Of a stretch of DNA of 64,000 nucleotides, positions 23,688 to 34,903 are shown piece after piece. The stretch lies in NCBI GenBank assembly GCA_037447655.1, contig JBBHKE010002926.1:309152-373151 (forward strand), written 5' to 3'. The position numbers were made by a program, and so were the translations under genes. The notes below the pieces were generated by a model. It saw only the letters and a list, made by a program, of their open reading frames with translations. It did no database searches and was not told the DNA's origin. Numbering within the stretch: the first letter of the stretch is position 1; each line of letters starts with the position of its first letter. Origin of the DNA: Zygnema cylindricum (taxonomy: Eukaryota; Streptophyta; Zygnematophyceae; Zygnematales; Zygnemataceae).

Positions 23688-24694
23688 TGTTGAAATAAGT
23701 AGTTTTTGTATTTTCTAGGTCTAAAATAAATTAGCGGAAACATATATAAAAAATGATGGCAGCCTGCCTCCATCTCTTCTCTCTTTCCCCCATACTTGTT
23801 GTAGTCACTGAAGGAGAGAGAGAGTGATGGAGCCATGGCTGCCTCAGCTCCATAGGAAGGACTAAAGAGTGACTTAAGTCACTCTCAACAAAAGGTTGAG
23901 TCCGGCAGGACTCGAACCCCCGACCGGTAGAGCGCGGCGTAGCCGTTAGCTCTAACAAGTCTGTCGTAGAAGTCCGTTAAATGATATAGGGTTTCATTTA
24001 TGTTTAAACTATTGTATTACACTGAAATGATTTAACTGAAATATGGACGAAACGAACATAGAACTTGTTAAGGTTTAGTGCGAACGTCATTTCGCACGAA
24101 ACAAATGAAACGGACATTTGTTTTAAACGGTCGACATTTAATGTCGGATTTAATCCGACGGCACACGTCATTGCCGAGATCGCGCAATGGTCACTTTGGA
24201 TTTTATGGACGTGGCATGACGTGGCGCCGCGTGGAAGGATGACATTCGGTCGCGAGAATTCCGGAGAATATACGAACGAGTGGAAAAATGACACGCGTCC
24301 ACTCAGTAGCCTTGTCGTACACCGGTCGTACAGAAAGGACATCGACCGTAGTACCTTTCTGTACTTTACAGTAATATGATTCGTTCATACTTTAGTAGAT
24401 AGGGGTTGTGAGAGAGATTTAGGACTTAGAAAATTTTGGTAGATAGACACCTCTCTCTCTAAGAGAGCCTTGTATAAATTGGCATTTTTGCCGCCTCATA
24501 ACATATCGGCTAGTTGGCCGTTTTCAGTGATTCTTTTTGCTACGGACTCAAGGGAGTCCAAGCTACACACGGCTGCAGTCAAAATTGTCAGTTTACCTTC
24601 TTGGGCAGCAGTGGTTGTGGCTTCAAGTGGGTTAGTTAAATACTATCTAGAGGCTTCCTGTATTCTGTGGTCCAATGGAGGACACAAAATTGCA
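23688..24694 (+). repeat. 3' LTR of Copia-B (subfamily A)
   Basis: TGTTGAAATAAG to AAAATTGCA, 1007 bp. It resembles the Copia-A LTR rather than the left LTR of its own element. An antisense tRNA-like block with GGACTCGAACC lies near 23908. A TGTATAAATTGG promoter-like box lies near 24471. Confidence 0.87.
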
Positions 24695-25090
24695 TTTGCT
24701 ACGCCAACAGCAAGCCCCATCACCCACATATAATACATATCCAGAAGTACATCTCCTCATCGGAGCATCACCATAACTGGCATCACTCTAAGTAGTGATG
24801 TCAGTATTCTACCCACCCAAATGCAACCATAGATCCCTAGTTCCTATCAAATATCTAAGGACTCTCGTAGCTTCCTTTTAATCCTTCTTAGTGGGAGCAT
24901 TTAGACTTCTACTCAACACACCTACAGCTACAGCAAAATCCGGGCGGGTACAATTCATATAATAGATTAGGCTTACCACTACTTGTCTGTAAGGAATAGT
25001 CTGCATGAACTTCTGTTCATCAAGACTTAATTCCTCGTTTAAGACTATAACTCCTTCTTCCTCACTCCCCTCATTTCCCTTCTTGAACTT
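24695..25090 (-). pseudogene. Reverse transcriptase/RNase H fragment of Copia-C, left of Copia-D
   Basis: Minus strand reads KFKKGNEGSEEEGVIVLNEE, then IPYRQVVVSLIYYMNCTRPD, and reaches SDASYGDAPMRRCTSGYVLY near 24700 before ending at the Copia-B LTR. The apparent N-terminal part of the open frame right of 25090 is Copia-D LTR, not pol. Confidence 0.85.
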
Positions 25091-25986
25091 TGAAATTTTG
25101 TTGTCTCCTTTGACCCACAGAATGAGCAGCCTATGTAAAGCCTCTAGGATAATATTTTCCCCTTCCACTTTCCCACTGAATAAGCACCACCCAGGCACAA
25201 AAGTATTCTGACCACCCTCACAGCTGTGAGGACAAGACTCCCCTTAGTCAGACGCAAAAAGAATCAGTGAATTTGCTCCACTGAGAAGTAAGTTATAGCT
25301 GGTCAAAGATGACCTTTATAGTTACAAGCTCTCTTAGAGAGAGGTACCTAAATATTACTAAGTCTTGGTCTGCCTACTCACGACTACCTACTACTAAACC
25401 CTAGTCCAATAGGAACACTATATAGTACAAGAAGGTACAATGGGCGATGTACTTATTGTACGACCATTGTACGACAAGGTCTTTAAGGTGACACCTGTCA
25501 AATCGGAAGCCATGGTTCCTCCTCCCATCTACTCCGGTATCAAATAATGTGGCGCCACGTGGCAACACGTGGCACCGCATGACGCTATCTCCGTATTCCG
25601 CCAAAAGCTCACTTCGCGTGGCGGCTATAATGCCGCCGTCCGATCAAAACATATTTTACACGGTTCAGATTCGCGTACATGCATGAATTGCTCTTTTTGG
25701 TTAGTCTGCTGTTAATTAGCTGTTGCGTTAATGTTTATATATCTTTGAAACCGATCACGTGAATCGTTTCGATAACGCGTTAGTGGTTTAAGACGTACGA
25801 CTATATAGAACGCTAAGACCTAGGTTCAAATCTTGATTAGGCTACATTTTAGTAAAATATCCTCTACTTCAAAATCTGCCACTTTCTAAATATGGCGGCA
25901 GCCATGGCGTGCCTTTGATCCTCACTCTCTTTCTTTAAAGTAAAACTAAAATAGAGAAGTGAACTATTAATTACCTCTTTTCAACA
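25091..25986 (-). repeat. 3' LTR of Copia-D
   Basis: Minus strand TGTTGAAAAGAGG to AAATTTCA. It has a tRNA T-arm-like block near 25810 (AGGTTCAAATCT). It differs from the 5' LTR at scattered positions. Confidence 0.9.
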
Positions 25987-25999
25987 CTCCCCTTAATTC

Positions 26000-28900
26000 C
26001 TAGTCACTTTTTAATTTTAATCCACAGTTTTCTCTGCAATAAATCAACTTAGGGGAAGGCACTGGTTTTGTCATCATGTCTCCTATCATTTCTCTATCAC
26101 TTTTATGAACCAGTTTAATAATTTTATTTTCAACCTTCTCTCTAACAAAGCTTAGTCTAATATCCATATGCTTAGATTTGAAGTGATGTTTCGGATTAGC
26201 TGGAATAGAGATAGCAGCTTGATTATCACAAAAAACATTTTGAGTTCCAGACTTCATGAACCCAAGTTCTGCAAGAAGAGATTTAACCCACATTAATTCT
26301 TTGGTGGCAGCACAAGAAGCCATGTATTCAGCCTCAATAGTGGAATGAGCAACTACTTTTTGTTGCTTGCTACTCCAACAACATGCACCGGATCCAATTT
26401 GCAACACATATCTAGTCGTACACCGCCTTAAAGGCACATCTCCATAACAGGCATCACTCCAGGTGGTGATGTCAGTGTGCTCCCCTCCCAAATGCAACCA
26501 TAATTCCCTTGTCCCCACCAGATATCTCATCACCATTTTGGCAGCCTCCCAGTCTCTCTTTCTTGGTTCATTTAGACTTCTACTAAGGACACCTACAGCT
26601 GCAACTATATCCAAACGGGTACAGTTCATAAAATATATTAAACTGCCTACAATTTGCCGATAAGGGATATTTTCCATAAATTTTCTTTCTATCTCATCCA
26701 TCTCATCATTAATGATCTATATTCCTCTCTCTTCACTCCCCTCAAACACTTTCTTCAAATCCATAGGAGTAGTACATCTGTTTGCCTTTTCCATCTGAAA
26801 ATTTTCTAGCATATTACTGATTGCTTCTTTTTGAGTGAGTCTTATAATTATATTCCCTCTATCTCTCTCCATCTGAATTCCCAAAATATACTTTGCTTCG
26901 CGGAGATCTTTCATATCACAACTGCTTCTAAGATCCCGTTTTAGTTTGCTAATTTTATAAAAGGACTTGCTTAAGACCAACAAATCATCCACATATATAG
27001 CAATGAATATCACTCCATTCTCATCCTCAATTAAATATATAGAGTGATCTGAACTAATTCTGATATACCCCAAACCGGTCAAAAAATCGTCGAGCTTTAT
27101 ATTCCATTGTCGCGGGGCTTGCTTAAGCCCATAGAGTGATTTTATCAGTTTGCAAACTTTGTTTTCTTCCCCACTTCCACGAATCCTTCCGGTTGCCTCA
27201 TGTAAATTTATTCTTCCAACTCTCCGTGCAAAAAGGTCGTTTTAATATCCATCTTGTGTATTTGGATATCCTCTGCTGCGGCTATACTTAAAAGGATTCT
27301 AACAGAAGGAAATCTGACTACAGGTGCAAAGGTTTCTTGGTAGTCTATCCCCTCTTTCTGAGTATAACCTTTTGCAACTAACCTAGCTTTGTACCTCTCA
27401 ATGGTATTATCGGGGTTTAATTTAAGTTTAAAAGCCCACTGACATCCGATCGGTTTTCGGTCCGGTGGACAATCTACCAACTCCCATGTATTGGCTTCCA
27501 TGATAGAGGCCATTTCTTCATTTATAGCTGTGATCCACCGGCTACTTTCTGGGGTGTTTATGGCCTCTAAGTATGTTTGAGGTTCATTCGAGTGAGACAT
27601 CTTTGTGAGTTGGTTATTTATTTCTCTTTCTTAAAGTCGTTAACTACTTCTTCTTCCCCCTTCAAAATCGGAAGCGGGTATAGAAGGCATCCTTGGGTTT
27701 CCTTTAGGAAGATTTTCAGCTCCCCTATCTTCCAATTCCGGTGTCTCATCAAAAGCTTCATCGGTTTCCACTTCGTATTGTGGTGTTGCCTCGGATGTTG
27801 TCCTTTCCTCCTCCTTTGGTAGATCTGCAGATTTTCCTTTTTCTCCATCTTCCTTCTCTTCATTTTCAAAGTCAATGTCAGAAGACTGATCCGTTTCAAA
27901 TCTGATTTTTACTTCCTTATTTTATTTGAATGGATCAATGGACTTCACTTCATTCATCACCACTATGTGTTTTACCAAAATTATATCTCTCTTTTTCAAG
28001 TCATACACCCGGTATCCTTTTGTGCTCTCATCATATCTTACAAGATATCCTGGTTTCCCTCTTCCCTCTAACTTCCATTTAGTCTTATCGGAATCCAAAA
28101 TATAAACTTGACTTCCGAACACTCTCAAACTAGACAAATCATGTTTTCTTCCTGTCCACCTCTCATACGGAGTTTCCTCCTTATTTGCTGAAGTTAGGAC
28201 TCTATTTTTGATGAAATTAGCATAGTTCATAGACTCAGCCCAAAACTGCAGCCCTATCCTCTTGTCACTTAACATACTTCTGGACATATCTCCTAAAGTT
28301 CTATTCACTCTTTTTGCTACTCCATTTTGTTCCGGATTATAGGGAACAGTTTTCTTACGATGAATTCTTTCTTTTTTAAGATATTCTTCAAATTCCCTTG
28401 AGGTGTATTCTTTCCCATTATCACTTCTTATCTCTTTTATTAAGGTTTCATGTAGCTTATTACTCCATACTTTATACTCTTTGAAACATCTTAATACCTA
28501 TGACTTATGTCTGAGAAAGTATACCTTCGTGTATCTAGACCAATCATCTGTGATAGTTAACATCCATCTCTTCCCCTCATGTGAAGCATACCTGGCGGTC
28601 CCCAAACATCAGTATTAACTAGATCTAATACTTTCTCTCTCCTAAATGTGGTTTCCTTTGGAAATGGAAGTCTATGAATCTTCCCTTGGGCACATCCACT
28701 ACAATCATCAAAGGTCTCATCATCTTCAAACGTAATACCCTCCAGTATTCCCTTTTTCTTCATTTTCTTTAATCTATCTAGATGCACATGCCCCAACCTT
28801 TTATGCCAAAGCATCATCTCACTTGCACACGAGTAGAGAACACTCTTTTCATTGCAAAGAACAATTCTGAACATTCCTTGATTGCCTTTCTCAACTATGA

Positions 28901-29300
28901 AATAAACCTCATTATCAAAGCGTGCTGTGAAGACTCCTTTCCTAGTTCCTGTTTCAAACTCCTTTTCATCTAGGACAGCTGTTGAAACTAGGTTATTGCT
29001 AAGCTGTGGAATGTAAAGAACGTCTGAGAGTGTTACAATTGAGGCCTTTCCATCAACTAGAACCTTCAATGCAATAGTTCTAACAACACTTGTGGTTTCG
29101 ACTCTACCGTCTCCGTACTCTATCTCAACTGTTGGGATCTTTCTCAGTTTCGTAAACCACCGCTTATCTTTGCACATATGCATTGAAGCCCCAGAGTTTA
29201 TGATCCACCCATCCTCGGGTGGATCTTTCTTACCTCCGAAAGCACATTTTTGTCTTCGTGGAATGTCGACATGCTTTTCAGTGTTTTCAGATTAAGGAGA
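26000..29300 (-). pseudogene. pol of Copia-D, nearly complete with several lesions
   Basis: In order on the minus strand: protease site IINSGASMHMCKDK near 29185 (the catalytic Asp of DSGAS is Asn); GAG-pre-integrase with WHKRLGHVHLDRLKKMKK and CSGCAQGKIHRLPFP; integrase D1 in NTDVWGP, D2 in RSDNGKEY, and the position of the catalytic Glu in NGVAKRVNRTL is Lys; linker; reverse transcriptase PIGCQWAFKLKLNPDN, MDIKTTFLHGELEE, YVDDLLVLSKSF; RNase H 26701-26000 with TTWSDACYGD, EAEYMASCAATKE and KSKHMDIR. It is interrupted by a few frameshifts (about 28550, 27600 and 27100). It cannot be autonomous. Confidence 0.9.
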
Positions 29301-29361
29301 AGCTACTCAAGCTCCTGTTCTGGTTCAGTTTTTTCTTCCACTTCCTCATCAAGAACTTGAG

Positions 29362-30413
29362 TCAAGAAATCCTTTTTCTTTCCTCCGTCCTTTGAGGTTC
29401 CTTGACCATCTTTTGTGAAAGAGCAGCAAGTTTGACACAATATGCCATATAGTGTCCCGGTTTCTTGCAGAAGTGACATAATCCTCCTCGAGAAGTTCCT
29501 CTCCGCTGGCTATCAAATCTGCCACCTCTTTGTCCTCTTCCACCAAAGTTTTGATAGGGATCTTTCCCTCTCACCTCATCACGCTTCCGCCAATCAGCTT
29601 CTGCAGACAATGCTTGAACACTTGGACTCCCTCTCCTAAGCTCTATGGTGCTTTCTTTCACTAAAATCATTCCCACTGTGTCATCCCAATTCCAATTGCT
29701 ATCTCCTATGTCCTGCAATCGGTTAATGATATTTTCATACTCTTCAGGTAATTTCATCATTAATGTGTTTACTCTTTGTCTCTCAGACCATGAGTTACCT
29801 GCACTCTCTAACTCTCCAAATAATGCTCCTAAATCATTGCAATAATTATTCATACTTCCTCCTTTATAAGTATAAGCTGCAATCTTATTTTCCGCCAACT
29901 GTTGTTGCTGCAATGATCCACTCTTATATTTGTTAACTAGTGATATCCAAATAAGAGATGAAGATTTGACATGCATAAGGGGAATGCCAATGCCCTTTTC
30001 TACACTTTTAAGAATTAAGAGCTTAGCAACCTTGTCTTTGTAGTTCCACTTTTCATACTCTGATCTTTCGGTCTGAACCCTTGTCCCCTTGTCACTGTTG
30101 CAGGTGGTGTTGCTGCCGGTATTGCCTTCAACAATGGTGTCACTTGAGTTGCAACTCCTCCCTTTTCTCCTTCCATGACAATCTCCTCTCCTTCCTCATC
30201 TTCATCCTCACTGATGGTGGCAGCTGTTCTACCAACTGTAGAGGCGGAGGTGCCAGAAAAACGTGTCCCTCCAAACCCAGGTGGAGGTGGGCATCGAATT
30301 TTTCCAGACACTATGCCCCGTAGATGCTTCTCAAATAGTTCTCCCTCCATCATCATTTCCCAATACAAAAAGTCTGATCCATCAAATATGGGCACCCTAG
30401 AGGGTGGGCCCAT
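29362..30413 (-). pseudogene. gag of Copia-D, frameshifted once
   Basis: It starts at the ATG inside the primer-binding site (MGPPSRVPIFDGSDFLYWE) and is open to about 30015. It continues in another frame from 29976 with LAENKIAAYTYKGGSM, LPEEYENIINRLQ and the CCHC knuckle CHFCKKPGHYMAYC. Repairing the single shift near 30000 would be needed for a full protein; the two parts are otherwise collinear with the family. Confidence 0.87.
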
Positions 30414-30417
30414 AACC
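30403..30417 (-). other. Primer-binding site of Copia-D containing the gag start codon
   Basis: GGTTATGGGCCCACC on the minus strand is an exact complement of the iMet anticodon arm. The ATG (complement of 30411-30413), which pairs with the CAU anticodon, is the first codon of gag. Confidence 0.88.
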
Positions 30418-31314
30418 TAAAATTCTGTGGTCTCCATTGACCCACAGAATGAGCAGCCTATGTAAAGCCTCTAGGATAATACTTTCCCCTTCCACTTTCC
30501 CATTGAATAAACACCACCTAGGCACAAAAGTATTCTGACCACCCTCACCGCTGTGAGGACAAGACTCCCCTGAGTCAAACGCAAAAAGAATCACTGAATT
30601 TGCTCCCTTGAGCAGTAAGTTATAGTTGGTCAAAGATGACCTTTATAGTTACAAGCTCTCTTAGAGAGAGGTACCTAAATATTACTAAGTCTTGGTCTGC
30701 CTACTCACGACTACCTACTACTAAACCCTAGTCCAATAGGAACACTATATAGTACAAGAAGGTACAATGGGCGATGTACTTATTGTACGACCATTGTACG
30801 ACAAGGTCTTTAAGGTGACACCTGTCAAATCGGAAGCCATGGTTCCTCCTCCCATCTTCTCCGGTATCAAATAATGTGGCGCCACGTGGCAACACGTGGC
30901 ACCGCATGACGCTATCTCCGTATTCCGCCAAAAGCTCACTTCGCGTGGCGGCTATAATGCTGGCCGTCCGATCAAAACATATTTTACACGGTTCAGATTC
31001 GCGTACATGCATGAATTGCTCTTTTTGGTTAGTTTGTTGTTAATTAGCTGTTGCGTTAATGTTTATATATCTTTGAAACCGATCACGTGAATCGTTTCGA
31101 TAACGCGTTAGTGGTTTAAGACGTACGACTATATAGAACGCTAAGACCCAGGTTCAAATCTGGACTAGGCAACATTTTAGTAAAATGTCCTCTACTTCAA
31201 AATCTGCCATTTTCTAAATATGGCGGCAGCCAGGTCGTGCCTTTGATCCTCACTCTCTTTCTTTAAAGTAAAACTAAAATAGAGAAGTGAACCATTAATT
31301 ACCTCTTTTCAACA
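30418..31314 (-). repeat. 5' LTR of Copia-D
   Basis: It pairs with 25091-25986. It contains the T-arm-like block CCAGGTTCAAATCTGG near 31147. Its last base pair has changed (TA in place of CA). Confidence 0.9.
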
Positions 31315-34087
31315 AACTCCATTGGAGTTGTACAACTATTAGCTTTATCCATCTGAAATTTTTACAACATGTTCCCTATTGCTTCCTTTTGAGTCAATCT
31401 TATAATCTTTCTTTCTCTGTCTCTTTCTACTTGAATTCCCAAAATATATTTTGCTTCCCCCATATCCTTCATTTCAAATCTCCCCTTAAGATTGGTTTTC
31501 AGTTTATTAATTTTTTCCATTGATTTACTTAAAACAAGCAAATCATCAACATAAATTGCAATAAATATAATACCTTCCTCATCTTCAAAAACATAGATTG
31601 AGTGATCTGAGCTGATCTGATCCGGATATATCCCAGACCGGTAAGAAACTCATCAAGCTTCTTATTCCACTATCGAGGCGCCTTTTTCAAACCATAAAGG
31701 GATTTAATCAGTCGGCATACCTTACTCTCCTCTCCTTCCTCCAGAAATTCTTCGGGTTGTCGCATGAAGATCTCCTCTTCCAATTCTCCATTCAAAAAGG
31801 CTATCTTGATGTCCATCTGGTGCACCTCCATGTCTTCAGCTGCTGCTAGACTGAGAAGTATGCAGACGGAAGGAAAATCTGACCACCGGGGCAAAGGTTT
31901 CCTCGTAGTTGATTCCTTATTTCTGTGTAAATCCTTTTTCCACTAATCAGGCTTTGTAACGCTCAATGGTGTTATCCGGGTTCAGTTTTAATTTAAAAAC
32001 CCACTTATAACCGATTGGTTTTCAGTAAAGTGGACAGTCCACCAGCTCCTAAGTATCGGCTGCCATAATTATGGCCATCTCCTTATTCATGGTTGTCTTC
32101 CACCAGTTCCTTTCTGGACAAGTCATCGCCTCTCCATAAGTTTGAGGTTCATCTTGATGAGGTAGTTTTGTTTTACCTTATTATTAACCAGTTTTTCTTG
32201 TAATTTTTTGCTACTTCTCCTTCCCCCCTCAAAATATGTGGCCGGAATAGATGGTTCTCGTGGGTTCTTTCGAACAATCTCGGCTTCTCCCCTATCCCTT
32301 GATTCCGAAGCAATTTCCATCACGTCTTCCGCTTCGGGTAGAGTTGTCACTGGAGTTTCCGCAGCCGAGTCCTTTTCGGTCTGATTTGTACCTGCAAGAA
32401 TGTCATCTTCTCTAAAACTTGGATAGTTAGGAAGCTCAAAGTCATCGGAATTTTCTGACTCAAATCTGATTTTTACTGACTTTGTATACTTGAAGGAATC
32501 CACGGACTTTCCTTCATCCATAACTACTAGATGCTTTACTAAGATTATATCTTCTTTTTTTAGATCGTAAACTCTATATCCTTTAACATCCTCATCATAT
32601 CCTAATAAGTATCCCGGTTTTCTTTTATGATCTAGCTTCTTATTAGACCGATCTGTATCTAGACCGAATACTTGACTACCGAAAACCTTTAAGTGAGATA
32701 TGTATGGTTTTCGGCCGGTCCATTTCTCATAAGGTGTTTGATCTTTTATAGTTGAGGTAAGAACTCTATTTTTGAGGTTATTAGCGCAATTTATTGCTTC
32801 TGCCCAAAACCTTTTTCCTATCTTCTTATCGGACAACATACTTCTAGCACTATCACTCAGTGTCCTATTCAATCGTTCAGCTACCCGATTCTGTTCCGGG
32901 TTTTCTTGAACTGTCTTTTGGTGTTGAACCCCATCTTCCCTCAGAAAAATCCTCAAATTGGTTAGAAGTAAACTCTCCACCATTGTCACTCCTTACTCTC
33001 TTGATTGGAGTTTCATGGAGTTTTTCGCTCCATGCTTTATATTGTCTAAAACAATCCTGAGCTTCTGACTTGTTTTTCAAAAAATACACCCTAAAAGACC
33101 GAGACCTATCATCACTGATAGTCATCATAAATCTCTTCCCTCCCTGTGAGGGCACTTTGGCCGGTCCCCAAATACCTGTGTGTACTAGATCTAGAATTTT
33201 TTCTCCCCTATAGGTGGCTGTTTTGGGAAAGGGCAATCTGTGTGCTTTACCTTGAGTACATCCACTACAATCACATAGATTCTCACTCTCACTAAACTTA
33301 ATTCCTTCCACCACTCCCATCTTTTTCATCTCTCTCAGCTTATCTAGATTCACATGCCCAAGCCTCTTATGCCACATCATTATATCATGAACACCAGCAT
33401 AATAAAGTTTCTTCTTTTCATTGCTTAAAATCAGCCTAAACATCCCTTGGCTACCTTTTTCAGCGGTGAAATAAACTTCCTCCTCAAAACTAGCAGTAAA
33501 GACTCATTTCCTAGTGCTAGTAAAAAAACCCTTATCATCTAATACAGACGTAGAGATGAGGCTTTTGTTCAGCTCCGGAATAAACAATACATCGGAGAAT
33601 GTAATTATGGATGTCTTTCTTTCTACCAATACTTTTAGATCTACCAATCCTACAAGAGTAGTAGTGACTATCGTCCCATCCCCGTACTCTATCTCTACGG
33701 TGGGAATCTTTGTTATCTTAGTGAACAGGTGTTTATCCTTACACATGTGCATGGAGGCACCAAAATCTACAATCCAACGTGCTTCACCTTTCAATCCACC
33801 GAAAGCACATTTATGCTTTCAAGGAATTCCTACCTCGTTTGTCGCTTCCAACTCCTCGTACAATAGGAGCTCATCGTCCTCGTCTTCGGATTATACCTCA
33901 TGTACCTGTGTCACAAGGGCCTTTTTCTTTCCTCTCGAGGTTCCACCGGTCTGCCCTTCTTTAACCGAAGCTCGGTTAGCTTGGTGCACTCTTCCATATA
34001 GTGCCCTAGTTTCTTACAGAAATGACATAAACCCTTGGGAGTCCTTGGTCCGAACTCGTCGGTCTGATTTTTCTGCTCCCCCCCTCC
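31315..34087 (-). pseudogene. pol of Copia-C, right of Copia-D, plus gag C-terminus
   Basis: Minus strand: CCHC knuckle CHFCKKLGHYMEEC near 34020, protease site IVDFGASMHMCKD near 33766, GAG-pre-integrase WHKRLGHVNLDKLREMKK, integrase with HTGIWGP (the first Asp is Gly), RSDNGGEF and RVAERLNRTL, linker, then a badly broken reverse transcriptase (MDIKIAFLNGELEE near 31800, YVDDLL near 31545). It ends at CTTPME next to the Copia-D insertion. Confidence 0.87.
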
Positions 34088-34899
34088 CTAATTTCCGATC
34101 GGTCTCCGGGAATCCTGGTTCCTCCAGTCGGTCCCAAGTGCTAAGGCTTGCCCATTCTTTCCTCCCCTTCGGATCTCAATTTTTTTCTCCCGAACGAGTA
34201 TCATTCCTACCACTGAGTTCCATATCCATCTTGAGTCCGGCAAGTCCTGCACACGGTTGATTATGTTCTCGAACTCATCGGGTAGCTTCATCAGTTGACA
34301 GTTAACCTTTTCGTTTTCACTAAAATCTTTTCCAGCACTCTCTAGCTCCATGAAAAGTGTAGCAAGCTCTTTGCAAAAATCCAACATCTTCCCCCCTTTG
34401 TATACATACTTTTTAACTTTCTGATCAGCCAATTGTTGTTGCTGATTGTACCACTTCGGTACATCTCTATGAGAGTCATCCAAAGATCGGATGCCTTTTC
34501 TACCTGCAAATGAGGACATGCAAGTCCTTGAGTAAGATGGTGGAGGATGAAGTGCTTTGCCGCCATATTGTTGAAGTCCCAGGTATCAGTATCATTCTCC
34601 TCGTTTCTCGGAATAGGTGACATGAATGCCGAACCAGTAGCTATTGGTGTGGTGATCTCCTTCTCTTTTCCTTTGTCCACCACCTCTCCTTCCTTTGTCT
34701 CCTCAGTTGAATATAGATCTACATCTCTAGTGAATCTGCCTCCTATAAACCCTGGAGGTATCCCAAGACTGGATGGGCGCTTCACTCGTCCACTCACTAT
34801 TCCCCAAAACCGTTTCTCACATAGAGCTCGTGTCATCATACTTTCCAAGTATATGAAGCCAGCTCCATTGAATATGGGCACCCTAGTTGGTGCGCCCAT
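34088..34899 (-). pseudogene. gag of Copia-C, frameshifted
   Basis: It begins MGAPTRVPIFNGAGFIYLE at the ATG in the primer-binding site. A frameshift near 34430 moves the reading into the frame with QQQLADQKVKKYVYKGGKML, LPDEFENIINRVQDL and RRGGKNGQALALG. The zinc knuckle lies just downstream (about 34020). Confidence 0.85.
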
Positions 34900-34903
34900 A
34901 ACC
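34889..34903 (-). other. Primer-binding site of Copia-C containing the gag start codon
   Basis: GGTTATGGGCGCACC on the minus strand, one mismatch to the iMet complement. The gag ATG is the complement of 34897-34899. Confidence 0.85.

Larger units (their letters stand above)
13590..24694 (+). mobile_element. Copia-B: Ty1/copia element with two different LTR subfamilies, carrying nested Copia-N
   Basis: 5' LTR 13590-14766, primer-binding site 14767, gag, pol, polypurine tract (aaggggag), LTR 23688-24694. The internal region is split at 16561/21109 by a complete minus-strand element. The two LTRs belong to clearly different subfamilies: the left one matches the solo LTR at 6364-7531, the right one matches the Copia-A LTR. 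The flanking pentamers (tctcc and tttgc) do not match. The right end abuts the truncated RNase H of Copia-C. Confidence 0.85.
25091..31314 (-). mobile_element. Copia-D: full-length copia element nested in Copia-C
   Basis: 6224 bp with LTRs of 896 and 897 bp (25091-25986 and 30418-31314), a perfect iMet-type primer-binding site, gag and pol in order, and a polypurine tract (AAGGGGAG, minus strand). The target pentamers are GAGTT and AAGTT in minus orientation. It has the most intact coding regions of the pol-bearing copies, but gag is frameshifted, the protease Asp is Asn, and the third catalytic residue of integrase is Lys. Confidence 0.92.

Noticed and set aside
23895-23970. A genuine tRNA gene in the LTR
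   Set aside because: Only T-arm and D-arm-like pieces are present; I cannot form a full cloverleaf with an acceptor stem. It is kept as a tRNA-like motif finding instead.
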